Assembly: GCA_014802345.1 (NCBI GenBank)
Contig: JAAVCM010000021.1
Coordinates: 35,868 to 72,866 of the forward strand
Source: Bacteroides sp.
GTDB lineage: Bacteria > Bacteroidota > Bacteroidia > Bacteroidales > Muribaculaceae
Direction of reading: 5' to 3'
Length of the DNA: 36,999 nucleotides
A program made the position numbers and the translations under genes. Below are positions 10,055-19,064 of this stretch, one piece after another. The number at the start of each line of letters is the position of its first letter. Position 1 is the first letter of the stretch. The notes beneath the pieces are model-generated. The model was given only the letters and a program-made list of their open reading frames with translations. It had not been told where the DNA came from and did no database searches.

Positions 10055-11245
10055 ATGAAACTTTCCGCAACTATCCTTACGTTGCTCCTCGGCGGCATGA
10101 CCATCCATGCCGCCGGGCAGGGCAACTACACTGTCGACGTGCAGTTCAAGAATATCCCTGACAGCGTTCAGTTCACCCTTGCATCTAATGAAGATGACAC
10201 CAACTATAAGCAGAAGGTGCGGACTCTTGACAACCGCCTGCATTTCGAAATCGACATAGCCGAGGATTATCCCACCGAATTCTATCTTATAGGCAAAAAT
10301 CCGGCAGATCCGAAAAATGACCGCTTCTATATCACTTTCTATGGCCGGAAAGGACTCAGACACACGATCACATCGGCAGCCGAAGGTTTTTCGGCCGACA
10401 GTGTGACGTATGCCGGAGCGCCGTGGGATGCATCCGTCAATGAATTGGACGCCTTCAGAATCGACAGCAACCGCCGTCGGAGACAACTCAGAGAAGAGAG
10501 GGATAAACTTTTAGCTCCATTTGACGTAAATGACCCCACTCAGCCTATCGAAATTGATTCAATTACAAGGGTGAAACTTAATGAAAAGGCGGAGCAGATT
10601 ATGGCCGTACAGGATGAGTATATGGCAAAACTCCATGACTATGTGATGCAACATCCCGAATCTCCCGAGTCCCTTTCATTGCTTGAATTCAGATACACGG
10701 ATTTTAACCGCGATGAAATCAACAGCATAGTTTCGCGCATACCCGCCTACATGAACGGCAGTCCTCGGCTTGACTTAGTAAACCTCATAAAAACCTCTCC
10801 ACGCATAACTGTCGGCGACCGACTTGCCGACTTCGACCTTACCGGTGAGAATTTCGACGGCTCAAAAATCTCCCTCTCTCAATTCTCAACCCCCTATATT
10901 ATCGTGGAGTTCAATTCCTTCGGTTGCGGTGCTTGCCGGAGTGCGGCAAAATATGAGCTTCCGGGATTTCTTGAGAAGTACGGTGAGGATGTGACTTTCG
11001 TAAGCTATTCAGTTGACGAAAAGCGCGAACAGATGGAACGCGCCCACAATCTCGACAACGCGACATGGCCGTCAATATGGAACGGCTCAGGTTCAAGAAG
11101 TGGGGATTGCGTAAAATACGGCGTCACCGGCTATCCTCACTTCTTCCTCTTCGGCCCTGACCGAACCCTCATGGCAACATGGATCGGTTGGGGACCCGAA
11201 ATTATCGAAAGACAGTATAAAAAAGCCACCAATACTACTGAATAG
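10055..11245 (+). CDS. TlpA-like thioredoxin-fold protein with N-terminal DUF4369-like region, exported
   Basis: 'YIIVEFNSFGCGACRSAAKYELPGFLEKYGEDVTFVSYSVDE' with CxxC; signal peptide. Confidence 0.85.
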   Translation: MKLSATILTLLLGGMTIHAAGQGNYTVDVQFKNIPDSVQFTLASNEDDTNYKQKVRTLDNRLHFEIDIAEDYPTEFYLIGKNPADPKNDRFYITFYGRKGLRHTITSAAEGFSADSVTYAGAPWDASVNELDAFRIDSNRRRRQLREERDKLLAPFDVNDPTQPIEIDSITRVKLNEKAEQIMAVQDEYMAKLHDYVMQHPESPESLSLLEFRYTDFNRDEINSIVSRIPAYMNGSPRLDLVNLIKTSPRITVGDRLADFDLTGENFDGSKISLSQFSTPYIIVEFNSFGCGACRSAAKYELPGFLEKYGEDVTFVSYSVDEKREQMERAHNLDNATWPSIWNGSGSRSGDCVKYGVTGYPHFFLFGPDRTLMATWIGWGPEIIERQYKKATNTTE

Positions 11246-11337
11246 TTTAAAGTTTAGGGTTTATAGTTTAGATAATGGTTCAGATGATTTTTAATCATAG
11301 TATTATTAAACTATAAATCCTAAACTTTAAACTATTC
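11240..11337. repeat. Long inverted repeat (31-nt arms, one mismatch)
   Basis: Arm 1 GAATAGTTTAAAGTTTAGGGTTTATAGTTTA (11240-11270); arm 2 TAAACTATAAATCCTAAACTTTAAACTATTC (11307-11337). Confidence 0.95.
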
Positions 11338-11341
11338 TATA

Positions 11342-11371
11342 CGGCATACGCGCCACGGCGCGTCCCTACAA
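11342..11371 (+). repeat. REP-like palindromic repeat, copy 1
   Basis: CGGCATACGCGC-CACG-GCGCGTCCCTACAA; same 30-mer except 4-nt loop as copies near 29.9-30.0 kb. Confidence 0.9.
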
Positions 11372-11444
11372 ATGTTGGTATGTATGGCCGGAAATCAAAA
11401 AGAACTGCATCATAAACGTTTATGATGCAGTACTCTGTGTTTAG

Positions 11445-11516
11445 TGGCGGGGGCAGGACTCGAACCTGCGGCCTTTGGGTTATGAGCCCAACGAGCTACC
11501 ACTGCTCCACCCCGCG
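11445..11516 (-). tRNA. Initiator tRNA-fMet (CAT)
   Basis: Reverse strand CGCGGGGTGGAGCAGTGGTAGCTCGTTGGGCTCATAACCCAAAGGCCGCAGGTTCGAGTCCTGCCCCCGCCA; C1xC72 mismatch and GGG/CCC anticodon stem; CCA not encoded. Confidence 0.95.
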
Positions 11517-11534
11517 ATGTCGTTTTTCGTGGTG

Positions 11535-11542
11535 CAAAGGTA
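11535..11542 (-). promoter_or_regulatory. -7 box TACCTTTG for tRNA-fMet
   Basis: Reverse complement of CAAAGGTA. Confidence 0.55.
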
Positions 11543-11700
11543 GGAACTTTTTAATTCTCCTCCAAATTTTATCGGTATTTTTACAGTTAAAATAAGTTAA
11601 AGTGGTGAATTTTGCAGATTTATTATATTTTTTGAACCTACAATCAACCCTCACAATCAATTTTCGTCATCCGCAAGTAAGATTTTCGGTACGGATTTCG

Positions 11701-11708
11701 TAAATTTG
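11701..11708 (+). promoter_or_regulatory. -7 box TAAATTTG immediately before rhomboid ATG
   Basis: TAAATTTG-CACTT-ATG. Confidence 0.55.
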
Positions 11709-11713
11709 CACTT

Positions 11714-12478
11714 ATGCAAAACGGTTCATCATTTTTTTCGCAAATACCGCCGGTCACGAAAAATCTCATTATCATCAACCTGATAGTGTGGCTGGCCATG
11801 TTCGTACTCCCCGGACGACTCGGGACTGGTCTTGAAAACTTCGGAGGCCTCCACTACTTCACTGCCTCCGACTTCAACCCCGCACAGCTAATCACCTATA
11901 TGTTCATGCACTCCACCCAGAGTTTCGCCCACATATTTTTCAATATGTTCTCGCTCTGGATGTTCGGCATGACGCTTGAACGCACCCTCGGCAGCGCACG
12001 CTTCCTGTTCTACTACATCTCGTGTGGCGTAGGCGCAGCCCTGATTCAGGAACTGGTGTGGATGCTCACATGGGAGGACACCTTCGTGCGTCTCCTTGCA
12101 TCGAGCAACCATCTCGACTACCCTGAGGCACGCGAGTATCTCCACCGTCTCACCTTCTCGCCGGAAGGGAAAGAGTGGCTTGCACGCAACCTCAACTTCT
12201 TCGTGACCATCGGCGCGTCAGGTGCCGTCTACGGCATCCTGCTGGCCTTCGGTATGCTCTACCCCAACGCCCCGCTCTACCTTTTCTTCATTCCTGTCCC
12301 CATCAAGGCAAAATGGATGGTGATAGGCATGGGTGCCATCGAACTGCTCATCGGGCTTAGCGAATCAGCGGGAAAGGCCGACGGAGTTGCGCATTTCGCC
12401 CATCTCGGAGGCATGATATTCGGCTTCCTGATAATCCTCTACTGGAAAAAGAAAGGCACCTTCCATGGCGGCTACTGA
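11714..12478 (+). CDS. Rhomboid family intramembrane serine protease
   Basis: 'GASGAVYGILLAFGMLYPN' catalytic Ser motif, 'HIFFNMFSLWMFG', 'VAHFAHLGGMIFGF' catalytic His. Confidence 0.93.
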   Translation: MQNGSSFFSQIPPVTKNLIIINLIVWLAMFVLPGRLGTGLENFGGLHYFTASDFNPAQLITYMFMHSTQSFAHIFFNMFSLWMFGMTLERTLGSARFLFYYISCGVGAALIQELVWMLTWEDTFVRLLASSNHLDYPEAREYLHRLTFSPEGKEWLARNLNFFVTIGASGAVYGILLAFGMLYPNAPLYLFFIPVPIKAKWMVIGMGAIELLIGLSESAGKADGVAHFAHLGGMIFGFLIILYWKKKGTFHGGY

Positions 12479-13409
12479 TACTCTCCGGCAAATGTTGCGT
12501 GCCTTTGACGGCTCGACGATGCTGATGAAGATTATCTGGGTCAACATCGCCGTCTTCCTCCTGCTGCGCCTCGCCGCCATAGGATGTATGTTCAGCGGCA
12601 ACCCCGACTTCATCAACACCATCCTTGCCTTCATACAGCTTCCGAGCAATCCCGGACTGCTCCTTCTGCGCCCTTGGACGTTGCTGACCTATATGTTCGC
12701 GCAGTATGACGTGCTGCACATACTTTTCAATCTCCTCTGGTTCTACTGGTTCGGCACACTGTTCATGATGATTGCCACACCGCGTCAGCTTCTCGCCCTC
12801 TATCTCCTCGGCGGACTCGGGGGCGCGCTCCTCTTTCTCTTATGCTACGCAACGCTTCCCGTCTTCGCCTACCACAGCGCGATGCTCATCGGCTCGTCGG
12901 CTTCCGTAATCGCCATCGTGACCGCCACCGCCGTACTGATGCCCGACTTCCGGATGCACCTCCTTTTCATCGGCTCAATCTCACTCAAATGGATAGCCAT
13001 AGCCACGATTGTCCTTGTCCTCATCGGAGTGACCGGCAGCAATGCCGGAGGTGAGATTGCCCACATAGGAGGAGTGGCGGTCGGACTCCTCTACGGCCTA
13101 CGCATGAAACGCGGCCACGACATCACCCGCCCCTTCAACCGGGCTTTTGACAGTCTGGCAAACATTTTCAGGGGCGGTTTCAGCAGAGGCACCCGGAGAA
13201 GCTGGACAAGCAAAACAGGTCAGACAAGCCAAACAAGTCAGACCCGTCGGACTGGTCAGCCAAATCAGGGCAGTCCTTCCCCCAACTGCTCCCGCGACGA
13301 CCGCGAGGCTCTCGACGCAATACTCGATAAAATCAAAAAATCAGGCTACTCCGCCCTGACTCCTCAGGAACGCCAACGCCTGTTTGACGTAAGCCGCAAG
13401 ATAAAGTGA
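12465..13409 (+). CDS. Second rhomboid family intramembrane serine protease with cytosolic tail
   Basis: 'HILFNLLWFYWFG', 'GSSASVIAIVTA', 'GGEIAHIGGVAVGLLYG'; overlaps preceding gene by 14 bp. Confidence 0.9.
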   Translation: MAATDTLRQMLRAFDGSTMLMKIIWVNIAVFLLLRLAAIGCMFSGNPDFINTILAFIQLPSNPGLLLLRPWTLLTYMFAQYDVLHILFNLLWFYWFGTLFMMIATPRQLLALYLLGGLGGALLFLLCYATLPVFAYHSAMLIGSSASVIAIVTATAVLMPDFRMHLLFIGSISLKWIAIATIVLVLIGVTGSNAGGEIAHIGGVAVGLLYGLRMKRGHDITRPFNRAFDSLANIFRGGFSRGTRRSWTSKTGQTSQTSQTRRTGQPNQGSPSPNCSRDDREALDAILDKIKKSGYSALTPQERQRLFDVSRKIK

Positions 13410-14584
13410 AGATTCCACGTCCACAAAGTCCACTCCGATCAACCATACTCGCCGTAGGAGTAGGGTTGAATCTTTTCGTGGCAATGCTCACAGTGTTTTC
13501 AGCCTACGGAGGTACATTCGATCCTGAGGAGCGCGTCATAGCGGCGATGGCTGCCATGGTGTTGCCGTTGCTCCTGATTGCCGGAGGAGTGCTTTTCTTA
13601 GTCAACCTCTTTTTCGACCGCCGCCTTGTGTTCATCCTTCTGGCAGGATGGGCGGTGTCGTGGCCTTCGATAAGAGTTTTCGCGCCCCTCAACGGCTGGA
13701 CCCGGAAACTTACCCCGGCGGAACAGAAGCGCTCATTCACCTTTATGACCTACAATGTCCTCCACTTCTGGGACTACCGCGGGCCTGACCATCCCGGCGT
13801 AGAGTGCAACGCTACCCTTGACTATATCCTCGACGCCGATGCCGACATCGTGAGTATTCAGGAATATGACAACCTTGACACCGGCGGCGAATGGAAGATT
13901 ACACAGGCGCAGGTCGATTCGCTCTATAAACGCTATCCCCACCGCTATACACAACTCAACCACGGGTATGCACTCTTCTCAAAATATCCTTTCGAACCCA
14001 TCCAGCTCGAACTTGAAAAGGTTAGCAGCAACGCCATCACCGGCTTCTGCCTCAACATTGACGGACACCGCATACACCTGCTCAACCTCCACCTAAAATC
14101 CATCGGCCTCACTCCTGAGGATAAGGAGCTTTACAAGGAAGCCCTTGCCGTCCCGCAGAACAAGGGGGAACTTAAACGTGAAATCAAAGAGGTGAAGTCG
14201 CAGCTTCTGAGCAAACTGGCCGAAGCCTTCCGGATACGCACCATTCAGGCCCGAAAAGTCCGCCATATAGTCGACTCCATCGGGGGGCCGTTCATAGTGG
14301 CCGGTGACTTCAACGATATCCCCGACTGCTATGCCGTCCGCACAATACGAGGCAAGGATATGCACGACGCATACGCCGAAGCAGCCTTCGGCCCGACAAT
14401 CACATATCACGCCGACCGGTTCTATTTCCGCATAGACCAGATTCTCTACCGCGGTCCCTTCACCGCAATCCATACCGAGCGCGGCGACATCTCGTCGAGC
14501 GACCACAATCCGCTGCTGACCACCTTCCTCTTCAACAAAGGTGTCATTCCTCCCCCTGACGGACAAAAACAATCAATACCTTAA
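13406..14584 (+). CDS. Endonuclease/exonuclease/phosphatase family membrane-anchored protein (GTG start)
   Basis: 'FTFMTYNVLHFWDY', 'IVSIQEYDN', 'FIVAGDFNDIP', 'SSDHNPLLTTF'; GTG start overlaps stop of previous gene. Confidence 0.88.
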   Translation: MKIPRPQSPLRSTILAVGVGLNLFVAMLTVFSAYGGTFDPEERVIAAMAAMVLPLLLIAGGVLFLVNLFFDRRLVFILLAGWAVSWPSIRVFAPLNGWTRKLTPAEQKRSFTFMTYNVLHFWDYRGPDHPGVECNATLDYILDADADIVSIQEYDNLDTGGEWKITQAQVDSLYKRYPHRYTQLNHGYALFSKYPFEPIQLELEKVSSNAITGFCLNIDGHRIHLLNLHLKSIGLTPEDKELYKEALAVPQNKGELKREIKEVKSQLLSKLAEAFRIRTIQARKVRHIVDSIGGPFIVAGDFNDIPDCYAVRTIRGKDMHDAYAEAAFGPTITYHADRFYFRIDQILYRGPFTAIHTERGDISSSDHNPLLTTFLFNKGVIPPPDGQKQSIP

Positions 14585-14598
14585 TACACCAATCAGTA

Positions 14599-16776
14599 AT
14601 GAACAAATTTCTAACCGCCGCCCTCGGAGCATTGCTGCTACCGATGGCACTAAGCACCCCGACCGACATGAGCGCACAGACCCGCCAGAATCCGTTCATG
14701 GTGCCTTACGACACCCCATTCCAGATTCCCCCCTTCGACCAGATTACCTATGACGACTATCTTCCCGCAATCGAGAAGGGAATCGCTGAAAAGAAAGCCG
14801 AGATTGACGCAATCGCCAACAATCCCGCTACCCCGACATTCGACAATACCATCCTCGCAATGGAGAAGAGCGGCGCACTGCTCGACAGAGTGATGCTCGT
14901 CTTCGGTGCACTCGACGAGACCGACAACAACGCCCAGATGCAAGCCATCTCCGAGAAAGCCTACCCGATGGTTTCAGCCGCCTCGGACGAAATCATGATG
15001 AACGACAAGCTGTTCCAGCGCGTGAAATATCTCTATGACCGCCGCGACCAACTCGGTCTCGACGGCCCGCAGAAACGCGCGGTCGAACTCGCCTACAAGG
15101 ACTTCACACGCAACGGCGCCCTACTCTCGCCCGAGAAGAAAGAGGAGCTTAAAGCTCTCAACAATGAGCTTACCCAGCTTCAGCTTACCTTCAACAAGAA
15201 TCTTCTTGCCTCGACCAACAGTTTTGAAATCACCGTCGACGACAAGAACCGTCTCAGCGGCATCCCCGCAGGTATCCTCAGCACCGCAGCCGACGAAGCT
15301 GCCAAACGTGGCAAAAAAGGCTCATGGGTGTTCACCTTACACGCTCCCAGCCGTCTCCCGGTACTGAAATATGCCGACGACCGCGAACTCCGCAAGCAGA
15401 TGTATGAAGGCTATATGAATCTCGCCTCTGCCGCGCCCTACGACAACCGACCCGTCATCGGCAAGCTCGTCAAGGCTCGCGCCAAGAAAGCAAATCTCCT
15501 AGGCTACAAGACCTTCGCCGACTACATGACCGACAATGTCATGGCGAAGACTCCCGAGGCCGCACGCAATCTTCTGCTCCAGATCTGGGGGCCGACACGC
15601 GACCGCGTCGACGAGGAGGTAGCTGAAATGCAGACCTACATCGACCAGTCGGGCGAATCGTTCAAGCTCGCTCCGTGGGACTACTACTATTACGCCGAGA
15701 AAGTGCGCCAGAAGAAATTTGACCTTGACGAGAACGAGGTGAGCGCATATTTCGCCATCGACAACGTGCGCAAGGGCATATTTACCCTCGCCGAGCGCCT
15801 CTACGGAGTGACCTTCACCGAACTCCCCGACGCACCCAAATACAATCCCGAAGTGAAGGTCTATGAAGTCAAGGACAAGGACGGCAAGCACGTCGCCGTG
15901 TTCATGACCGACTACTTCCCCCGTCCCTCCAAGCGTCAGGGCGCATGGATGAGCGAATTCCGCGGTGCCTTCGAGGATGCCGACGGTACGTCTGCCCGCC
16001 CCATCATCTATAACGTCGGCAACTTCACCCGCCCCACAGCCGACACCCCTGCCCTTCTTACCATCGACGAGCTTCAGACGATGTTCCACGAGTTCGGCCA
16101 CGGCCTCCACGGTATGCTCACCAAAGCGAAGCTACGCAGTCAGGCCGGTACTAACGTCGACCGCGACTTCGTAGAACTCCCCTCGCAGATCACCGAACAC
16201 TGGGCTCTCGAACCCGAACTCCTCAAGGAATATGCCTTCCACTACAAGACAGGCGAAGTGATTCCCGAAAGCCTCATCAAGAAGATTCAGGCCGCATCGA
16301 CCCACAATCAGGGCTTCGAGATGACCGAGCGTGTCACCGCCGCCCTCCTCGACCTCGAATGGGGCGCACTCACCCCGGGCGAGAACGACGAAATAGACGT
16401 TGATGCCTTCGAGCAGAAGGTGGCCGACAAACTCGGGAAACCCTCGACAATCGCCTACCGCTACCGCTCTCCCTACTTCAAACATATCTTCGGTGGCGAC
16501 CAGTATGCTTCGGGCTACTACACCTATATGTGGGCAGAGGTGCTTGATACCGACGGCTTCGAACTTTTCAGCGAAAAGGGCATCTTCGACCCCGCTACTG
16601 CCAAGTCGTTCAAGGAAAATGTCCTTGAAATGGGTGGCAGCGAGGATCCTATGACCCTCTTCAAGCGATTCCGCGGCCACGAGCCGAAGGTCGACGCGCT
16701 TCTCCGCGCCCACGGCCTCACTCCGCGTCCGGAAGGCGCGAAGGGTGGCGACATCAATATCCCCGGAGGCAAATAA
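14599..16776 (+). CDS. M3 family metallopeptidase (peptidyl-dipeptidase Dcp/oligopeptidase A type)
   Basis: 'TMFHEFGHGLHGML' HExxH motif; 'YASGYYTYMWAEVLDTDGFELF'. Confidence 0.93.
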   Translation: MNKFLTAALGALLLPMALSTPTDMSAQTRQNPFMVPYDTPFQIPPFDQITYDDYLPAIEKGIAEKKAEIDAIANNPATPTFDNTILAMEKSGALLDRVMLVFGALDETDNNAQMQAISEKAYPMVSAASDEIMMNDKLFQRVKYLYDRRDQLGLDGPQKRAVELAYKDFTRNGALLSPEKKEELKALNNELTQLQLTFNKNLLASTNSFEITVDDKNRLSGIPAGILSTAADEAAKRGKKGSWVFTLHAPSRLPVLKYADDRELRKQMYEGYMNLASAAPYDNRPVIGKLVKARAKKANLLGYKTFADYMTDNVMAKTPEAARNLLLQIWGPTRDRVDEEVAEMQTYIDQSGESFKLAPWDYYYYAEKVRQKKFDLDENEVSAYFAIDNVRKGIFTLAERLYGVTFTELPDAPKYNPEVKVYEVKDKDGKHVAVFMTDYFPRPSKRQGAWMSEFRGAFEDADGTSARPIIYNVGNFTRPTADTPALLTIDELQTMFHEFGHGLHGMLTKAKLRSQAGTNVDRDFVELPSQITEHWALEPELLKEYAFHYKTGEVIPESLIKKIQAASTHNQGFEMTERVTAALLDLEWGALTPGENDEIDVDAFEQKVADKLGKPSTIAYRYRSPYFKHIFGGDQYASGYYTYMWAEVLDTDGFELFSEKGIFDPATAKSFKENVLEMGGSEDPMTLFKRFRGHEPKVDALLRAHGLTPRPEGAKGGDINIPGGK

Positions 16777-16841
16777 ACCCCTCTCCTGACCTGTCGCGGC
16801 ACTCCGGCAGCCCGACAGCGACCACACAATGTTGAATAATT

Positions 16842-16871
16842 GTTAAAAAGCTCATTAATATGCTTTTTAAC
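16842..16871. repeat. Perfect inverted repeat downstream of M3 peptidase gene
   Basis: GTTAAAAAGC-TCATTAATAT-GCTTTTTAAC. Confidence 0.8.
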
Positions 16872-16907
16872 ATATAGTTTAAGGTAGGCTCTTTCAAAAG
16901 AAAGACC

Positions 16908-16915
16908 TACCTTTG
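16908..16915 (+). promoter_or_regulatory. -7 box TACCTTTG preceding a non-coding transcription unit
   Basis: TAnnTTTG match; right arm of inverted repeat 16883-16911. Confidence 0.5.
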
Positions 16916-16921
16916 CCGTGT

Positions 16922-17082
16922 CAATTTAATCGGATACATTAATAATTTGCGAAACCCTAAAACTCACAAGTAACGTATTATTCTAAACTATTGCATATGT
17001 TAGAAAACAACCTACGTTAACTAATAAGTGAATCATAGGTTACGATCGGGTCACTCGTGAGAGTAGCCCGATTTTATTTTAT
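16922..17082 (+). ncRNA. Candidate small RNA or attenuator leader ending at a terminator
   Basis: Follows -7 box; alternative pairings; terminal hairpin ATCGGG...CCCGAT with GTGA loop then TTTATTTTAT; no ORF above a few codons. Confidence 0.4.
17045..17082 (+). terminator. Rho-independent terminator-like hairpin
   Basis: ATCGGGTCACTC-GTGA-GAGTAGCCCGAT then TTTATTTTAT. Confidence 0.7.
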
Positions 17083-17176
17083 CCCACTCCCTGCCCAGAC
17101 GGAATTTATTGTGTCACCCGTGAATTTTTTGTGGTTAAATTATGTCAATCCTATTGTAAAAACCACGAAAAAATGA

Positions 17177-17184
17177 TACTTTTG
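17177..17184 (+). promoter_or_regulatory. -7 box TACTTTTG for sigma factor gene
   Basis: TTG-N20-TACTTTTG arrangement. Confidence 0.6.
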
Positions 17185-17295
17185 CATAAGGGAATCCGAT
17201 TTATTGTATCATCCTCATCAATTTTCTTATTTTTTAACATTAATTTCAAGTGCCTATCGTAACATTCCTACTCTAACCAATCAAACAGACACAAA

Positions 17296-17886
17296 ATGGA
17301 ACAACTGACTAAGCTTGCGGACCATGAACTGGTCGCCGCTTATGCCAACAACAACAACGAGGCTTTCGACGTGCTTCTGCAACGTCACCAACAAAAAGTT
17401 TATTCCTATATCTTACACATTGTGAAAAACAAGGATGTCGCCGACGACATCTTTCAGGAAACATTCGTCAAGGCTATAATGACCATCAAGCAGGGACGAT
17501 ACATGGAGCATGGGAAATTCTCAGGCTGGCTCACACGCATCGCCCACAACCTCATCATCGACTATTTCCGTCAGGAAAAAATCGAGAATGCAGTCTCGGC
17601 CGACGACGAAGGCTCCGACATCCTTAACCGCCGCGATCTCTGCGAAGGCAACATCGAGGACGCACTCGTCAGCACCCAGATTGACGAGGATCTCCGCCGT
17701 ATCGTCATGGCTCTCCCCGATGCCCAGCGTGAAGTGCTTATCATGCGCTTCTACCGCAATATGTCGTTCAAGGAGATTGCCGAAGCCACTTCTGTAAGCA
17801 TCAACACCGCCCTCGGACGTATGCGCTACGCCATAATGAATATGCGCCGCATCGCCGCTGAAAACCACATCGCATTGGCCATCTGA
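17296..17886 (+). CDS. ECF-type RNA polymerase sigma factor
   Basis: 'VADDIFQETFVKAI' region 2, 'LPDAQREVLIMRFYRNMSFKEIAEATSVSINTALGRMRYA' region 4. Confidence 0.93.
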   Translation: MEQLTKLADHELVAAYANNNNEAFDVLLQRHQQKVYSYILHIVKNKDVADDIFQETFVKAIMTIKQGRYMEHGKFSGWLTRIAHNLIIDYFRQEKIENAVSADDEGSDILNRRDLCEGNIEDALVSTQIDEDLRRIVMALPDAQREVLIMRFYRNMSFKEIAEATSVSINTALGRMRYAIMNMRRIAAENHIALAI

Positions 17887-17918
17887 CCTCCGGGGTCAGA
17901 CGGCCAATGCCTTTTTTT
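17872..17918 (+). terminator. Rho-independent terminator overlapping sigma factor 3' end
   Basis: GCATTGGCCATCTGACC-TCCG-GGGTCAGACGGCCAATGC then C TTTTTTT; TGA stop lies in left arm. Confidence 0.9.
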
Positions 17919-17989
17919 CGCTCCTCCCCCCTCCTCCACAGCCCCCCGACCAATCCATCCATCACTTCACGTTTCATCCATCATCACCC

Positions 17990-19036
17990 ATGCAGTCTGC
18001 GTCAACCATCCTTCGTCGACTCTGCCTCCTCATCCTTCTTGCTGTCAACCTGATTCCCGTCCATGCCGACGATGCTGACCCGAAACCCTCGGTCGACATC
18101 CTCCCGAAAGTCCACGGCGTCATCCGTCCGCGCTGGGAGATGGACACCAAGGGGGGCGAAAGCCGCTTCCAGCTCCGCGACGCACGCGTCACTCTCAACG
18201 GCAATCTCTCGCCCGCCATCGACTACTTCTTTCAGACAAACTTCTGTGACCGTGGAAAAGTCCTCTTCCTCGACGGATGGGGACGCATTGCCTTCACACC
18301 CGCCCTCAAACTTCAGGCAGGCCAGTTCCGCCTCCCCTACGGCACGGACTGTTTCCGCGCTCCGCTCAACTATTTCTTCGCTAACCGCTCGTTCATCGGC
18401 GGGACGATGAACAATGTCCGTGGTGTAGGTGCAAAACTCTCCTACGATTTCAATCTTCCCGCCGGGTCGACCCTCCTCGTCGAGGCTGGCGCGTTCAACC
18501 CCACCGTCATGGCCGAGCAGAATATCTGGGTCAAGACTCTCGCCTACGCCGGCAAAGCTGTCTACAACATCGGCAACGTCCATCTCTCTGCCGGAGCCGA
18601 GACCCTCATCCCCGACTCGATACGCATAAATTCCTTCACCGGCTCCGCCACATGGACCCGCGGCGGCTGGACAGTCGAGGGTGAATACATCACCAAGCAC
18701 TATATCCACGATGCCTACAAGACCGCCCACGGCTACAATTTCTTCGCCAACTATGCCTTCCCTGTCAAGGCGGGTGTATTCAACGAGGCTTCGGTTCAGG
18801 CTCGTTTCGACGGCATGACGGCTTACAGCAACGGCACGCGCAACAAAGAGGGACGACTCACCACCACCAATCCCGCACGCAACCGCGTCACCGTCGGCGC
18901 GACGCTCACCTACCGCTATAAGGCCGTCCACTGCGACCTCCGCCTCGACTACGAGAAGTATTTCTACCACCACGATGCAGTGGTGGCCGTCGGTGCAGGC
19001 GATAAAATCTGCGCTGAAATGGTAATCCGTTTCTGA
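17990..19036 (+). CDS. Phosphate-selective porin OprO/OprP-like outer membrane protein
   Basis: Signal peptide; 'RDARVTLNGNLSPAIDYFFQTNFCDRGKVLFLDGWGRIAFTPALKLQAGQFRLPYG'; C-terminal Phe. Confidence 0.85.
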   Translation: MQSASTILRRLCLLILLAVNLIPVHADDADPKPSVDILPKVHGVIRPRWEMDTKGGESRFQLRDARVTLNGNLSPAIDYFFQTNFCDRGKVLFLDGWGRIAFTPALKLQAGQFRLPYGTDCFRAPLNYFFANRSFIGGTMNNVRGVGAKLSYDFNLPAGSTLLVEAGAFNPTVMAEQNIWVKTLAYAGKAVYNIGNVHLSAGAETLIPDSIRINSFTGSATWTRGGWTVEGEYITKHYIHDAYKTAHGYNFFANYAFPVKAGVFNEASVQARFDGMTAYSNGTRNKEGRLTTTNPARNRVTVGATLTYRYKAVHCDLRLDYEKYFYHHDAVVAVGAGDKICAEMVIRF

Positions 19037-19054
19037 TTTTATTCAGAAACGGAT
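19025..19054. terminator. Perfect 12-bp hairpin containing porin stop codon
   Basis: ATCCGTTTCTGA-TTTTAT-TCAGAAACGGAT. Confidence 0.7.
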
Positions 19055-19064
19055 ACAAAAAAAA

